A stretch of 43,191 nucleotides of DNA from Caballeronia jiangsuensis (GTDB lineage: Bacteria > Pseudomonadota > Gammaproteobacteria > Burkholderiales > Burkholderiaceae), in the NCBI GenBank assembly GCA_000648925.1, contig JFHF01000060.1:1-43191 (forward strand), in the 5' to 3' direction. The notes beneath the pieces are model-generated. The model was not told the DNA's origin. It did no database searches and was given only the letters and a program-made list of their open reading frames with translations. The translations under genes were made by a program, and so were the position numbers. This document shows positions 8,985 through 17,022 of the stretch, piece after piece (positions within the stretch are counted from its first letter, which is position 1; every line of letters starts with the position of its first letter).

Positions 8985-9428
8985 ATGATTTCGTGCAAAC
9001 GTCACTTCTGGGTCCGTGCGATTCTGGCCACGTCCTTGCTTTACATCCCGCTGACACACGCCCAACTCGGCAACCTTCTCGATCAGGGCAAAAGCAGCGG
9101 GGGCGGCGCGCTCGGCAGTCTCGGCGGATTGAGCAGCGGCATGTCGCTGGACTCGCTGAGTTCCGGCAGCACGAGCAATGTCGCGGGCGTGCTCGAGTTC
9201 TGCATCAAGAACAACTACCTTGGAGGCGGCGCATCGTCGGTCAAGGACGGGCTCATGAGCAAGCTCGGCGGTTCGGCTTCGAGCGACAGCGGATACACCA
9301 GCGGCGCGAAGGGAATCCTCGATAGCGGTAACGGCAAGCAGGTCGATCTGAGCGGCGGCGGTCTGAAGGAACAACTCACGAAGCAGGTTTGCGACAAGAT
9401 TCTCGCTCAGGGAAAGTCGTTGCTGTAA
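8985..9428 (+). CDS. Secreted DUF2501-family protein (YjjA-like)
   Basis: 147 residues. A Sec signal peptide is visible (basic start, hydrophobic run, cleavage likely after T-H-A near residue 27), followed by a Gly/Ser-rich segment and a small conserved core with two cysteines ('LEFCIKNNYLGG' and 'QVCDKIL'), which could form a disulfide in the periplasm. The overall pattern matches the DUF2501 family, to which E. coli YjjA belongs; no biochemical function is known to me. The ATG at 8985 has a strong GGAGG at 8976-8980. It lies 86 bp after the catabolic block and is convergent with the pstS-like gene, from which it is separated by only 18 bp. Confidence 0.8.
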   Translation: MISCKRHFWVRAILATSLLYIPLTHAQLGNLLDQGKSSGGGALGSLGGLSSGMSLDSLSSGSTSNVAGVLEFCIKNNYLGGGASSVKDGLMSKLGGSASSDSGYTSGAKGILDSGNGKQVDLSGGGLKEQLTKQVCDKILAQGKSLL

Positions 9429-9446
9429 CGGTCGTGATCGCGGCGC

Positions 9447-10478
9447 TCACTTGATGTTCTCGTCCCAGTAAGCCTCGATCTGCCTGACGAGAACAGGCGG
9501 CAAGGAGACGTAGTGCTCGGCATCGGCGTCGGCCTGTCCTTCGTTGAGCGCCCATCTGAAAAACGCGAGCGCGGCTTTCAGCGCAGCCGGGTCCTTCGCC
9601 TCTCGCGGCACGAGCACGAACACCACGCCGGCGATCGGCCATGCGTTCTCTCCGGGCGCGTCCGTCACGATCTGATAGAAGTCCGGCTGCTGAGTCCAGT
9701 CGGCGGCTGCGGCGGCTGCGCTGAAGCTCGCCCGCGACGGTTCCACGAAGGCACCGCTGCGGTTCTGCACGGCGGTGAAGGCCAGATTCCGTTGCAGCGC
9801 GTAAGTCAGTTCGACATATCCGATCGAGCCTTCCACGTTCTTGATGTACATCGCGACGCCGTCATTGCCGGCCGCGCCGACGCCGGTCGGCCATTTGACC
9901 GTCGTGCCCGCGCCCACGCCGCTCTTCCACGCAGCGCTGCTCTGCGAAAGGAAGCTGACCCAGTTGAAGGTCGTGCCCGAACTCTCGTTCCGATGCACGA
10001 CGACGATCTTTAGATTCGGAACACTGACATTCGGATTGAGCGCGACGATGGCCGGATCATTCCAGTTGACGATCTTGCCGAGATAGATGTCGGCGAGCAG
10101 CGGCCCGGTCAGACGAATCTGCCCAGGACCTACGCCCGGAAGATTGACGACGGGCACCACGCCGCCGATCACGACAGGGAACTGGGCCAGTCCCGCCGCG
10201 CGCAGTTCGTCGGGCGCGAGCGGCATGTCCGATGCCCCGAAGGTCACTCTCGCCGCCTTGATCTGGCGGACGCCGTTTCCCGAGCCGGTAGGCTGGTAGG
10301 CGACGCGCTGACCGGTTTTCGTATGGTAGGTGTCCGCCCATTTCAGCAGCAGCGGGTAAACGAATGTGGAGCCCGCGCCGGAAATCTCCGCGGAAAATGC
10401 GATCGCTGCATGGCACGTGGCGAGACAGAACGCGACGGCAAGAAGCAGTCGCCTTGAACCGGTCGGTTTCTTGTTCAT
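9447..10478 (-). CDS. pstS: Phosphate-binding protein PstS-like, stand-alone
   Basis: 343 residues. A signal peptide (…LLLAVAFCLATCHAAIAFSAE) leads into a PstS-type mature chain. The phosphate-contacting segments are present: AGSTFVYPLL, TGSGNGVRQI, FGASDMPL and the Arg/Ser/Gly/Thr loop R-N-E-S-S-G-T-T. ATG 10478 is chosen because a GAGGGT lies just upstream; the frame is open for 30 more codons but without a good site. No pstC, pstA, pstB or phoU is next to it, unlike the usual pst operon, so it may feed a transporter encoded elsewhere, scavenge phosphate under starvation, or be a secreted phosphate-binding protein. The flanking genes do not explain it. Confidence 0.9.
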   Translation of the reverse strand: MNKKPTGSRRLLLAVAFCLATCHAAIAFSAEISGAGSTFVYPLLLKWADTYHTKTGQRVAYQPTGSGNGVRQIKAARVTFGASDMPLAPDELRAAGLAQFPVVIGGVVPVVNLPGVGPGQIRLTGPLLADIYLGKIVNWNDPAIVALNPNVSVPNLKIVVVHRNESSGTTFNWVSFLSQSSAAWKSGVGAGTTVKWPTGVGAAGNDGVAMYIKNVEGSIGYVELTYALQRNLAFTAVQNRSGAFVEPSRASFSAAAAAADWTQQPDFYQIVTDAPGENAWPIAGVVFVLVPREAKDPAALKAALAFFRWALNEGQADADAEHYVSLPPVLVRQIEAYWDENIK

Positions 10479-10751
10479 CGTTGGGACCCTCGACATGCTT
10501 TGCGCGGTACGGGACGATGCGTTCCGGAACGTCATGACGCGGCCATTCGGCCGCGCCCTCAAAGTCACTGTCTCTGATCTTAGGATGTGCGGACGATTTT
10601 CCCAATGCCGTCGCTTCGCGATTGCGCGGATCGGAAAGATTGGCTCGAATCGAACGAACGCTCGTGTTTGCAGATGAAGCCCGCGCGCAAGAAGATAAAC
10701 TGGCTTGCGACGCTCGATGTCATCGACCGCTCTCCACTACGCCAGGATTCC

Positions 10752-12548
10752 ATGTCATCTGCAGCAGCTCGCTTGCCGCGCGTCGGCCTGCTCTTCTCCC
10801 TCGCTCCCTTTCTGCGGCCTTACGCCGGGCGCTGGGCGCTCGCGTTCCTGGCGCTCGTGACGTCCGCGTGCGCGACGCTGGCGCTGCCGATGGCTTTCAG
10901 ATACCTGATCGATCGCGGATTCGCGAGCGGTGACCGGACGCATATCGACCGCTATTTCATCGCGCTTTTCGTCGTCTCGCTCGTGCTCGCGGGCGCGACG
11001 GCACTGCGCTTCTACTGGGTATCGTGGCTGGGCGAGCGCGTGACGGCCGACATGCGGAGCGCGGTCTACGATCACATCATGCGAATGAGCCCGCAGTTCT
11101 TCGAGACGACACAGACGGGCGAAGTCCTCTCGCGCCTCACCACCGACACGACGCTGATCCAGACGGTCGTGGGCACCAGCCTGTCGCTGGGATTGCGCAA
11201 CGCCTTGCTGACGGTCGGCGGCATCGCGATGCTGGTGACGACGAGCCCCGTGCTGTCCGGCTACATCATCGCCGTGCTGATCGTGGTGATCGCGCCTATC
11301 GTCTTCTTCGGACGGCGCGTGCGGCGGCTTTCGCGCGCCAGCCAGGACAAGGTGGCGACCGCGAGCGCGCTGGCGGGCGAAGTGCTCAACGCAATGCCGA
11401 CGGTGCAGTCGTACACGCAGGAAACGTTCGAGGCGAAGCGCTTCGGCACGGCGGTGGAATCCGCCTTCGAGACGGCGCTTACGCGAATCCGCGCCCGCGC
11501 AGGGTTGACGGCCGTGGTCATCGTGTTCGTGTTCGCCGCCGTCGTCTTCGTGCTCTGGCTCGGCGCGCAGGCCGTACTGGCGAAACAGATGACGGCGGGC
11601 CAGTTGTCGCAGTTCATCCTGTATGCGGTGTTCACGGCGGGCGCCGTCGGCGCGCTCGCCGAGGTATGGGGCGATCTCCAGCGCGCCGCCGGCGCAACCG
11701 AACGTCTCATGCAGCTTCTGGCCGCGCGCTCGCCCGTCACCGAGGCCGCAACGACCACGCCGATGCCGGCCGCCGGCGAAGGCATCCGCTTCGACGATGT
11801 GAGCTTTTCCTATCCTTCCCGCGAAGGCATCGCGACGCTGTCCGGATTCTCGCTCCATGTCCGACCGGGCGAGCATGTCGCGCTCGTCGGGCCATCGGGA
11901 GCGGGCAAGACCACGCTGTTCCAGTTGCTGCTGCGCTTCTATGATCCGCAGTCCGGAAGCATTTCGATCAACGGCGTCGCGACACGGCACATGTCGTTCG
12001 GCACGTTGCGCCGGACGGTCGGCGTCGTGTTGCAAGACTCGGTGATCTTCTCGGGAAGCGTATTCGACAACATCCGCTACGGCCTGCCCGACGCGACGCT
12101 CGCGCAAGTGCGACACGCCGCCGGCATGGCCGCCGCCGCGGGTTTCATCGAACAGCTTCCGCAGGGCTACGACACGTTTCTCGGCGAGCGCGGCGTGAGG
12201 CTGTCGGGCGGGCAGCGTCAGCGCATCGCGATCGCGCGGGCGATCCTTCGTGACCCACCCATTCTGCTGCTCGACGAAGCCACCAGCGCGCTCGATGCAG
12301 CGAGCGAACGACTCGTGCAAACGGCGCTGGATAACGCCGCGCAGAACCGCACCACGCTCGTCATCGCGCATCGGCTGGCGACTGTCCAGCAGGCAGACAG
12401 GATCGTCGTGATGGAACAGGGGCGCATCGTCGCGCAGGGCCGGCACGCCGAGTTGCTGCGAAGCTCGCCGCTCTACGCGCAGCTCGCGGCCCTGCAATTC
12501 GGCGAGCAGGCCGTCGCCGCTCGCCGGGACTTCAACGCTTCGCGTTGA
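10752..12548 (+). CDS. ABC transporter, fused permease/ATP-binding (exporter half-transporter)
   Basis: 598 residues. Residues about 15-310 form a six-helix type-I exporter domain and the C-terminal part is a nucleotide-binding domain with Walker A GPSGAGKTT (about 380-388), signature LSGGQRQR (about 482-489), Walker B ILLLDEATSALD and H-loop AHRLA. It should dimerise in the inner membrane and export a lipid or hydrophobic compound; the MsbA/LipA-like family does not reveal the cargo. The start is uncertain: the frame is open upstream, with ATG at 10674 as a second choice that would add 26 mostly polar residues. The family normally begins close to the first helix, so 10752 (CAGGA at 10743) is preferred. 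Its end overlaps prpR tail-to-tail by 17 bp. Confidence 0.88.
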   Translation: MSSAAARLPRVGLLFSLAPFLRPYAGRWALAFLALVTSACATLALPMAFRYLIDRGFASGDRTHIDRYFIALFVVSLVLAGATALRFYWVSWLGERVTADMRSAVYDHIMRMSPQFFETTQTGEVLSRLTTDTTLIQTVVGTSLSLGLRNALLTVGGIAMLVTTSPVLSGYIIAVLIVVIAPIVFFGRRVRRLSRASQDKVATASALAGEVLNAMPTVQSYTQETFEAKRFGTAVESAFETALTRIRARAGLTAVVIVFVFAAVVFVLWLGAQAVLAKQMTAGQLSQFILYAVFTAGAVGALAEVWGDLQRAAGATERLMQLLAARSPVTEAATTTPMPAAGEGIRFDDVSFSYPSREGIATLSGFSLHVRPGEHVALVGPSGAGKTTLFQLLLRFYDPQSGSISINGVATRHMSFGTLRRTVGVVLQDSVIFSGSVFDNIRYGLPDATLAQVRHAAGMAAAAGFIEQLPQGYDTFLGERGVRLSGGQRQRIAIARAILRDPPILLLDEATSALDAASERLVQTALDNAAQNRTTLVIAHRLATVQQADRIVVMEQGRIVAQGRHAELLRSSPLYAQLAALQFGEQAVAARRDFNASR

Positions 12549-14478
12549 GCCTTCGCCACAAGGTCGTCTTGCTGATGCCGAGCGCCTTGCAGACGGCGTC
12601 CCGATCGCCGCCGAACGCGGCAAGCGTCGCACGGACCTGATCGGCTTCCACCGAACGGCTCAGATCGCGTAGCGACAAGTCCGCGCTGCCTTCGGTCCTG
12701 AGTTCGGACAGCTCGGGCGCGATCGCCAGCAGGTCGTCGAGCGTCAACGCGAGAGGTTGTTCCTTGTGGATGTCCATGTCCGGAATCTCCACGGCAATGC
12801 GCTCGACGATGTTCTGCAATTCGCGCACATTGCCGGGCCACGGATAAGCGCAGAGCGCCTGCTCCAGCGGCGCAAGCAGGCGCTCTGCGTCGTCGCGGCC
12901 GGGCACGCGTTGCGCAAGCGCCTTGTCGCGTCTCGCGGCCTGCATCAGCAGTTCCGTCGCGAGCGGCAGGATGTCGCTGGATCGCGCGCGCAACGGCGGC
13001 ACCGCGACGCTCAGGATATTGATTCGATAAAACAGGTCGGCCCGAAACGATCCATCCGCGACGCCTTCCGCGAGCGTGCGATGCGTCGCGGCGATCACGC
13101 GGATATCGACGCGCGTCGGCTCCGTCGATCCGAGGCGTATCACTTCTCTTTCCTGCAGCACGCGCAGCAGGCGGCTTTGCAGCGAAGGCGGCATCTCGCC
13201 GATCTCGTCGAGAAACAAGGTTCCGCGATGCGCCGCTTCGATCAACCCCGCCTTGCCGCCCTTGCGCGCGCCCGTGAACGCGCCTTCCTCGTAGCCGAAC
13301 AGCTCGCTTTCGAGCAGCGCTTCGGGGAACGCGCCGCAGTTCATCGCGACGAAAGGAAAGTCCTTGCGGCGGCTCAGGCGATGCATGCTCTGCGCGACCA
13401 TTTCCTTGCCTGTGCCGCTTTCGCCGAGAATCAGCACGGTGGCATCGGATTTCGCGTAGCGGCGCACGAGCGCTCTCACGCGCTCGATCGATTCCGACTC
13501 GCCGACGACGTCCTCCAGCCGATAGCGCGCGACGAATTCCTGCGCGCCCTGCCGCGATCGCAGCGTTCGGTCGAGGCGCTCGACCGCACGCGATTCCTGG
13601 AACGTGAAGATCGTGCCGCCCGCTGCGCCATCGCTTGCAAGCGGCCCGCGATGGATCGCGTAGCTCACGCCGCGCACGGCGCCGAACACATCGCCATCGG
13701 CGACGGGCAACACACCGTCGAGTTCGGGCGCGACATCGAGCAGCGCACGGCCGACCGCGCGCGATGCGTCGCCGATGCCGAGCGCGGTGGCGAGCCGGCG
13801 ATTGATCGCTTCGATGCGCCCGCCCGCATCGACCGCGACGACGCCATCGCGAAGATGCTGCAACAGGTTGTCGAGCCGGTTGCGGCGCGCGACTTCGCGG
13901 CGCATCGCCTGCGCGACTTCCAGCGCGGTCTCGAACGCCGCGACGACGGATGTGCGCGAATACAGAAACACCGAGCTCATGCCCGCGTCGGCGGCCAGGT
14001 CCGCGACGAGGCCAGGGCCGACCACGACATCGACGCCGCGATCGCGCAGATCGAGCACGAGGCTCTCCGCGTCCTGCGCCGAGCGATACGATTCGCAGAT
14101 CATGTCGATGCCGTATGCGGCGAGGAACCGGCGTATCTCGGCGGGCGTGTCGCCGTGCGTGACGAGCGCGACGCTCGCGCCCTCGCGCCGCGCCTTCGTG
14201 AGCGCGTGCATCACGTCGAAGCCGGTCGGGCTGATCACGACGACCGGCACCGACACGCGGCTCTTGAGATAAGCGCCGTTGGAGCCGCCCGCGACGACGA
14301 CATCGGGCCGCTCGTCGCGCGCGCCTTCGATGCTGTTCGCGGCGTCCTCGTAGCCGAGCGGGACGACGTCGAGTTCGGCGCGATCGGCGTAGGCGCCGGC
14401 GATATCGATGAACAAATCCCTGAGCCGGCTGATACCGACGGCCCAGATGCGCGGGCGAGACGCGGTTTCCGTTTGCAT
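12532..14478 (-). CDS. prpR: PrpR, sigma-54-dependent activator of propionate catabolism
   Basis: 648 residues. Residues about 10-190 match the PrpR N-terminal sensor domain (senses 2-methylcitrate in characterised homologues); a PAS-like region follows at about 205-300; the AAA+ core has Walker A G352-ESGTGK, the sigma-54-contacting GAFTGA at 399-404 and Walker B LFLDEIGE at 421-428; a Fis-type helix-turn-helix lies at the end (about 625-645, 'DAVCKALGISKTTLWRRL'). ATG 14478 is preferred over in-frame upstream starts because it gives the standard N-terminus ('PRIWAVGISRLRDLF'). Divergent from prpB with a 198-bp gap that holds a -24/-12 promoter and an inverted repeat, so it very likely activates prpBC, and may control itself. 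Confidence 0.95.
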   Translation of the reverse strand: MQTETASRPRIWAVGISRLRDLFIDIAGAYADRAELDVVPLGYEDAANSIEGARDERPDVVVAGGSNGAYLKSRVSVPVVVISPTGFDVMHALTKARREGASVALVTHGDTPAEIRRFLAAYGIDMICESYRSAQDAESLVLDLRDRGVDVVVGPGLVADLAADAGMSSVFLYSRTSVVAAFETALEVAQAMRREVARRNRLDNLLQHLRDGVVAVDAGGRIEAINRRLATALGIGDASRAVGRALLDVAPELDGVLPVADGDVFGAVRGVSYAIHRGPLASDGAAGGTIFTFQESRAVERLDRTLRSRQGAQEFVARYRLEDVVGESESIERVRALVRRYAKSDATVLILGESGTGKEMVAQSMHRLSRRKDFPFVAMNCGAFPEALLESELFGYEEGAFTGARKGGKAGLIEAAHRGTLFLDEIGEMPPSLQSRLLRVLQEREVIRLGSTEPTRVDIRVIAATHRTLAEGVADGSFRADLFYRINILSVAVPPLRARSSDILPLATELLMQAARRDKALAQRVPGRDDAERLLAPLEQALCAYPWPGNVRELQNIVERIAVEIPDMDIHKEQPLALTLDDLLAIAPELSELRTEGSADLSLRDLSRSVEADQVRATLAAFGGDRDAVCKALGISKTTLWRRLNAKR

Positions 14479-14539
14479 GATCTTCTGCGGTGAATGAAAC
14501 GATGAAGCGCATTCAGTATGCAACATCGGTTTCAGATTC

Positions 14540-14554
14540 GAAATCCGGGATTTC
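14540..14554. promoter_or_regulatory. Candidate PrpR binding site (inverted repeat)
   Basis: GAAATCCGGGATTTC is a perfect 7-bp inverted repeat around one base. It lies about 77-91 bp upstream of the -24 GG of the prpB promoter and 62 bp upstream of prpR, a suitable place for an enhancer-binding protein such as PrpR. The assignment is by position and symmetry only. Confidence 0.5.
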
Positions 14555-14629
14555 ATCCGTGAAAGCACTTACGTTCGGTCAAATTTTTCTTATGCTGCAA
14601 AATCAATGACTTACAGGAATTGAATGCCC

Positions 14630-14645
14630 TGGCAAGCAAATTGCA
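14630..14645 (+). promoter_or_regulatory. Sigma-54 (-24/-12) promoter of prpBC
   Basis: TGGCAA, five bases, then TTGCA: this fits the sigma-54 consensus TGGCAC-N5-TTGCA at all but one position, with the GG and GC at the required 10-bp spacing. It sits 32 bp before the prpB start and faces the right way. The divergent gene encodes the sigma-54 activator PrpR, which strongly supports the call. Transcription should begin about 12 bp past the -12 element, near 14656. Confidence 0.85.
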
Positions 14646-14676
14646 TTAATGGGCCGAGTTCATCAGGAGACAAAAC

Positions 14677-15573
14677 GTGAGTTCCGAAATTCAGTCCGTA
14701 CAGACCGCAGGCGCGCGGTTCCGCCAGGCCGTCCGCGACGAAGCCCCGCTTCAGGTCGTCGGCGCGATCACCGCGTACGCCGCGAAGATGGCCGAAGCCG
14801 TCGGTTTCAAGGCGCTCTATCTGTCGGGCGGCGGCGTGGCCGCCAATTCGCTCGGCATGCCCGACCTCGGCATCAGCACGATGGAAGACGTGCTCATCGA
14901 CGCGCGCCGCATCACCGACGCGTCCTCGCTGCCGCTGATGGTCGATATCGATACGGGCTGGGGCGGCGCCTTCAACATCGCGCGCACGATCCGTTCGTTC
15001 ATCAAGGCGGGCGTGGCTGCCGTTCATATCGAAGATCAGGTCGGGCAGAAGCGCTGCGGGCATCGGCCGGGCAAGGAAGTCGTGCCGACGAGCGAAATGG
15101 TCGATCGCGTGAAGGCCGCCGTCGATGCGCGCACCGACGAGTCGTTCGTCATCATGGCGCGCACCGACGCCGCGGGCGCCGAAGGCATCGACGCGGCGAT
15201 CGAACGCGCGGTCGCGTATGTGGAAGCGGGCGCAGACATGATCTTCCCCGAAGCGATGAAGACGCTCGACGACTATCGCCGCTTCAAGGCCGCCGTGCGC
15301 GTGCCGATTCTCGCGAACCTGACCGAGTTCGGCTCGACGCCGTTCTTCACCGTCGATGAACTGAAGGACGCGAACGTCGATATCGCGTTGTATTGCTGCG
15401 GCGCGTATCGCGCGATGAACGCCGCCGCGCTCAACTTCTACGAGACCGTGAAGCGCGACGGCACGCAGAAGGCCGCCGTCGAAACGATGCAGACGCGCGC
15501 CGATCTGTACAAGTATCTCGGCTATCACGCCTACGAAGACAAGCTCGATCAGCTTTTTGCAGCAAAGAAATAA
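14677..15573 (+). CDS. prpB: 2-methylisocitrate lyase
   Basis: 298 residues of the PEP mutase/isocitrate lyase superfamily. It cleaves 2-methylisocitrate to pyruvate and succinate, the last step of the methylcitrate cycle, in the cytoplasm. The catalytic KRCGH motif is at 125-129 (Cys127), and the metal/substrate segments 'LMVDIDTGWGG' and 'AVHIEDQ' precede it. The start is a GTG at 14677, preceded by CAGGAGA at 14664-14670; no ATG fits. Length is standard for PrpB. It is the first gene after the sigma-54 promoter and is followed 23 bp later by prpC. Confidence 0.97.
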   Translation: MSSEIQSVQTAGARFRQAVRDEAPLQVVGAITAYAAKMAEAVGFKALYLSGGGVAANSLGMPDLGISTMEDVLIDARRITDASSLPLMVDIDTGWGGAFNIARTIRSFIKAGVAAVHIEDQVGQKRCGHRPGKEVVPTSEMVDRVKAAVDARTDESFVIMARTDAAGAEGIDAAIERAVAYVEAGADMIFPEAMKTLDDYRRFKAAVRVPILANLTEFGSTPFFTVDELKDANVDIALYCCGAYRAMNAAALNFYETVKRDGTQKAAVETMQTRADLYKYLGYHAYEDKLDQLFAAKK

Positions 15574-15596
15574 CCCTTGTGAAGGAGACGAAATCG

Positions 15597-16760
15597 ATGA
15601 GCGAAGCAGACAACAGCACCGCAGGCGCATTCAAGCCGAAGAAATCCGTCGCGCTGTCCGGCGTGACGGCGGGCAATACCGCGCTGTGCACGGTCGGCAA
15701 GACCGGCAATGACCTGCACTATCGCGGCTACGACATTCTCGATGTTGCGACGACTTCCGAATTCGAAGAGATCGCGCATCTGCTCGTGCACGGCAAGCTG
15801 CCGAATGCGGCCGAACTGAAGGCGTACAAGACGAAGCTCAAGGCGTTGCGCGGCCTGCCCGCGAACCTGAAGGCCGCGCTGGAATGGATTCCCGCGTCCG
15901 CGCATCCGATGGACGTGATGCGCACCGGCGTCTCCGTGCTCGGCACCATCCTGCCGGAGAAGGACGATCACAACGTGCCGGGCGCGAAGGATATCGCCGA
16001 CAAGCTGATGGCCTCGCTCGGTTCGATGCTGCTCTACTGGTATCACTATTCGCACAATGGCAAGCGCATCGAAGTCGAAACCGATGACGATTCCATCGGC
16101 GGACACTTCCTGCATCTGCTGCATGGCGTGGCGCCGTCGAAGTCGTGGGTCGATGCGATGCACGTATCGCTCAATCTCTACGCCGAGCACGAATTCAACG
16201 CATCGACGTTCACCGCACGCGTGATCGCGGGCACCGGCACCGACATGTACTCGGCGATCACCGGCGCGATCGGCGCGCTGCGCGGCCCGAAGCACGGCGG
16301 CGCGAACGAAGCGGCCTTCGACATTCAATCGCGCTACGAGACGCCCGATGCAGCCGAAGCCGACATCAAGCGCCGCGTGGAGAACAAGGAAGTCGTGATC
16401 GGCTTCGGCCATCCGGTGTACACGATCTCCGATCCGCGCAACAAGGTCATCAAGGAAGTCGCGAAGACATTGTCGAAGGAAGCCGGCGACACGAAGCTGT
16501 TCGATATCGCCGAGCGCCTCGAAACGGTGATGTGGGACGCGAAGAAGATGTTCCCGAATCTCGACTGGTTCAGCGCGGTGTCGTATCACATGATGGGCGT
16601 GCCCACGGCGATGTTCACGCCGCTGTTCGTGATCTCGCGCACGTCGGGCTGGGCGGCGCACATCATCGAGCAACGCATCGACAACAAGATCATCCGGCCG
16701 AGCGCGAATTACACCGGACCGGAAAACCTCGAGTTCGTCCCGCTGGCGAAGCGCGCCTGA
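15597..16760 (+). CDS. prpC: 2-methylcitrate synthase
   Basis: 387 residues of the citrate synthase superfamily, in the short methylcitrate synthase form. It condenses propionyl-CoA with oxaloacetate. Active-site regions are visible: 'YAEHEFNASTFTARV', 'GFGHPVYT' with the catalytic His, and the C-terminal 'PNLDWFSAVSYHMMG' region. Start ATG 15597 follows AAGGAGA at 15582-15588; a longer open frame from 15393 overlaps prpB and is not used. It is co-transcribed with prpB and closed by a strong terminator 50 bp downstream. No prpE (propionyl-CoA synthetase) is found in the window. Confidence 0.97.
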   Translation: MSEADNSTAGAFKPKKSVALSGVTAGNTALCTVGKTGNDLHYRGYDILDVATTSEFEEIAHLLVHGKLPNAAELKAYKTKLKALRGLPANLKAALEWIPASAHPMDVMRTGVSVLGTILPEKDDHNVPGAKDIADKLMASLGSMLLYWYHYSHNGKRIEVETDDDSIGGHFLHLLHGVAPSKSWVDAMHVSLNLYAEHEFNASTFTARVIAGTGTDMYSAITGAIGALRGPKHGGANEAAFDIQSRYETPDAAEADIKRRVENKEVVIGFGHPVYTISDPRNKVIKEVAKTLSKEAGDTKLFDIAERLETVMWDAKKMFPNLDWFSAVSYHMMGVPTAMFTPLFVISRTSGWAAHIIEQRIDNKIIRPSANYTGPENLEFVPLAKRA

Positions 16761-16809
16761 GGCACGTCGAACCCCCTTGACGTTGATACGCGAGATACGT
16801 GAGGGCTTC

Positions 16810-16848
16810 GGGCTCCGCTGCCGCACCCGGCAGCGGGCCCCTTTTTTT
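16810..16848 (+). terminator. Rho-independent terminator after prpC
   Basis: A 13-bp stem (GGGC, one bulged T, CCGCTGCCG pairing with CGGCAGCGG and GCCC) closes a CACC loop and is followed directly by C and seven T. It should end most transcripts from the prpB promoter, leaving acnD-prpF to readthrough or to an unseen promoter in the 170 bp that follow. Confidence 0.9.
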
Positions 16849-17022
16849 ACCGCAATCGATGCGAAAGCCGTTGATGACCGATACGCGAGTTGAGCGTAAT
16901 CTCTCCTCGAACCGTAACGCCAGCGGCGCATAAAATAGACCGAATTATTAAACGAAGGGGTCTCCCCACAGTACCCTTCGAGCGTGGCATCTGAAAGACC
17001 ATGCAATGACCGAGACACCGCG

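Noticed and set aside
10587..10751. A longer N-terminus for the ABC exporter
   Set aside because: The additional residues are polar and atypical for the family. ATG 10674 remains possible, but 10752 gives the usual start close to the first helix.
12757..14493. A 578-codon open frame on the plus strand opposite prpR
   Set aside because: No recognisable domain; prpR on the minus strand explains the coding signal.
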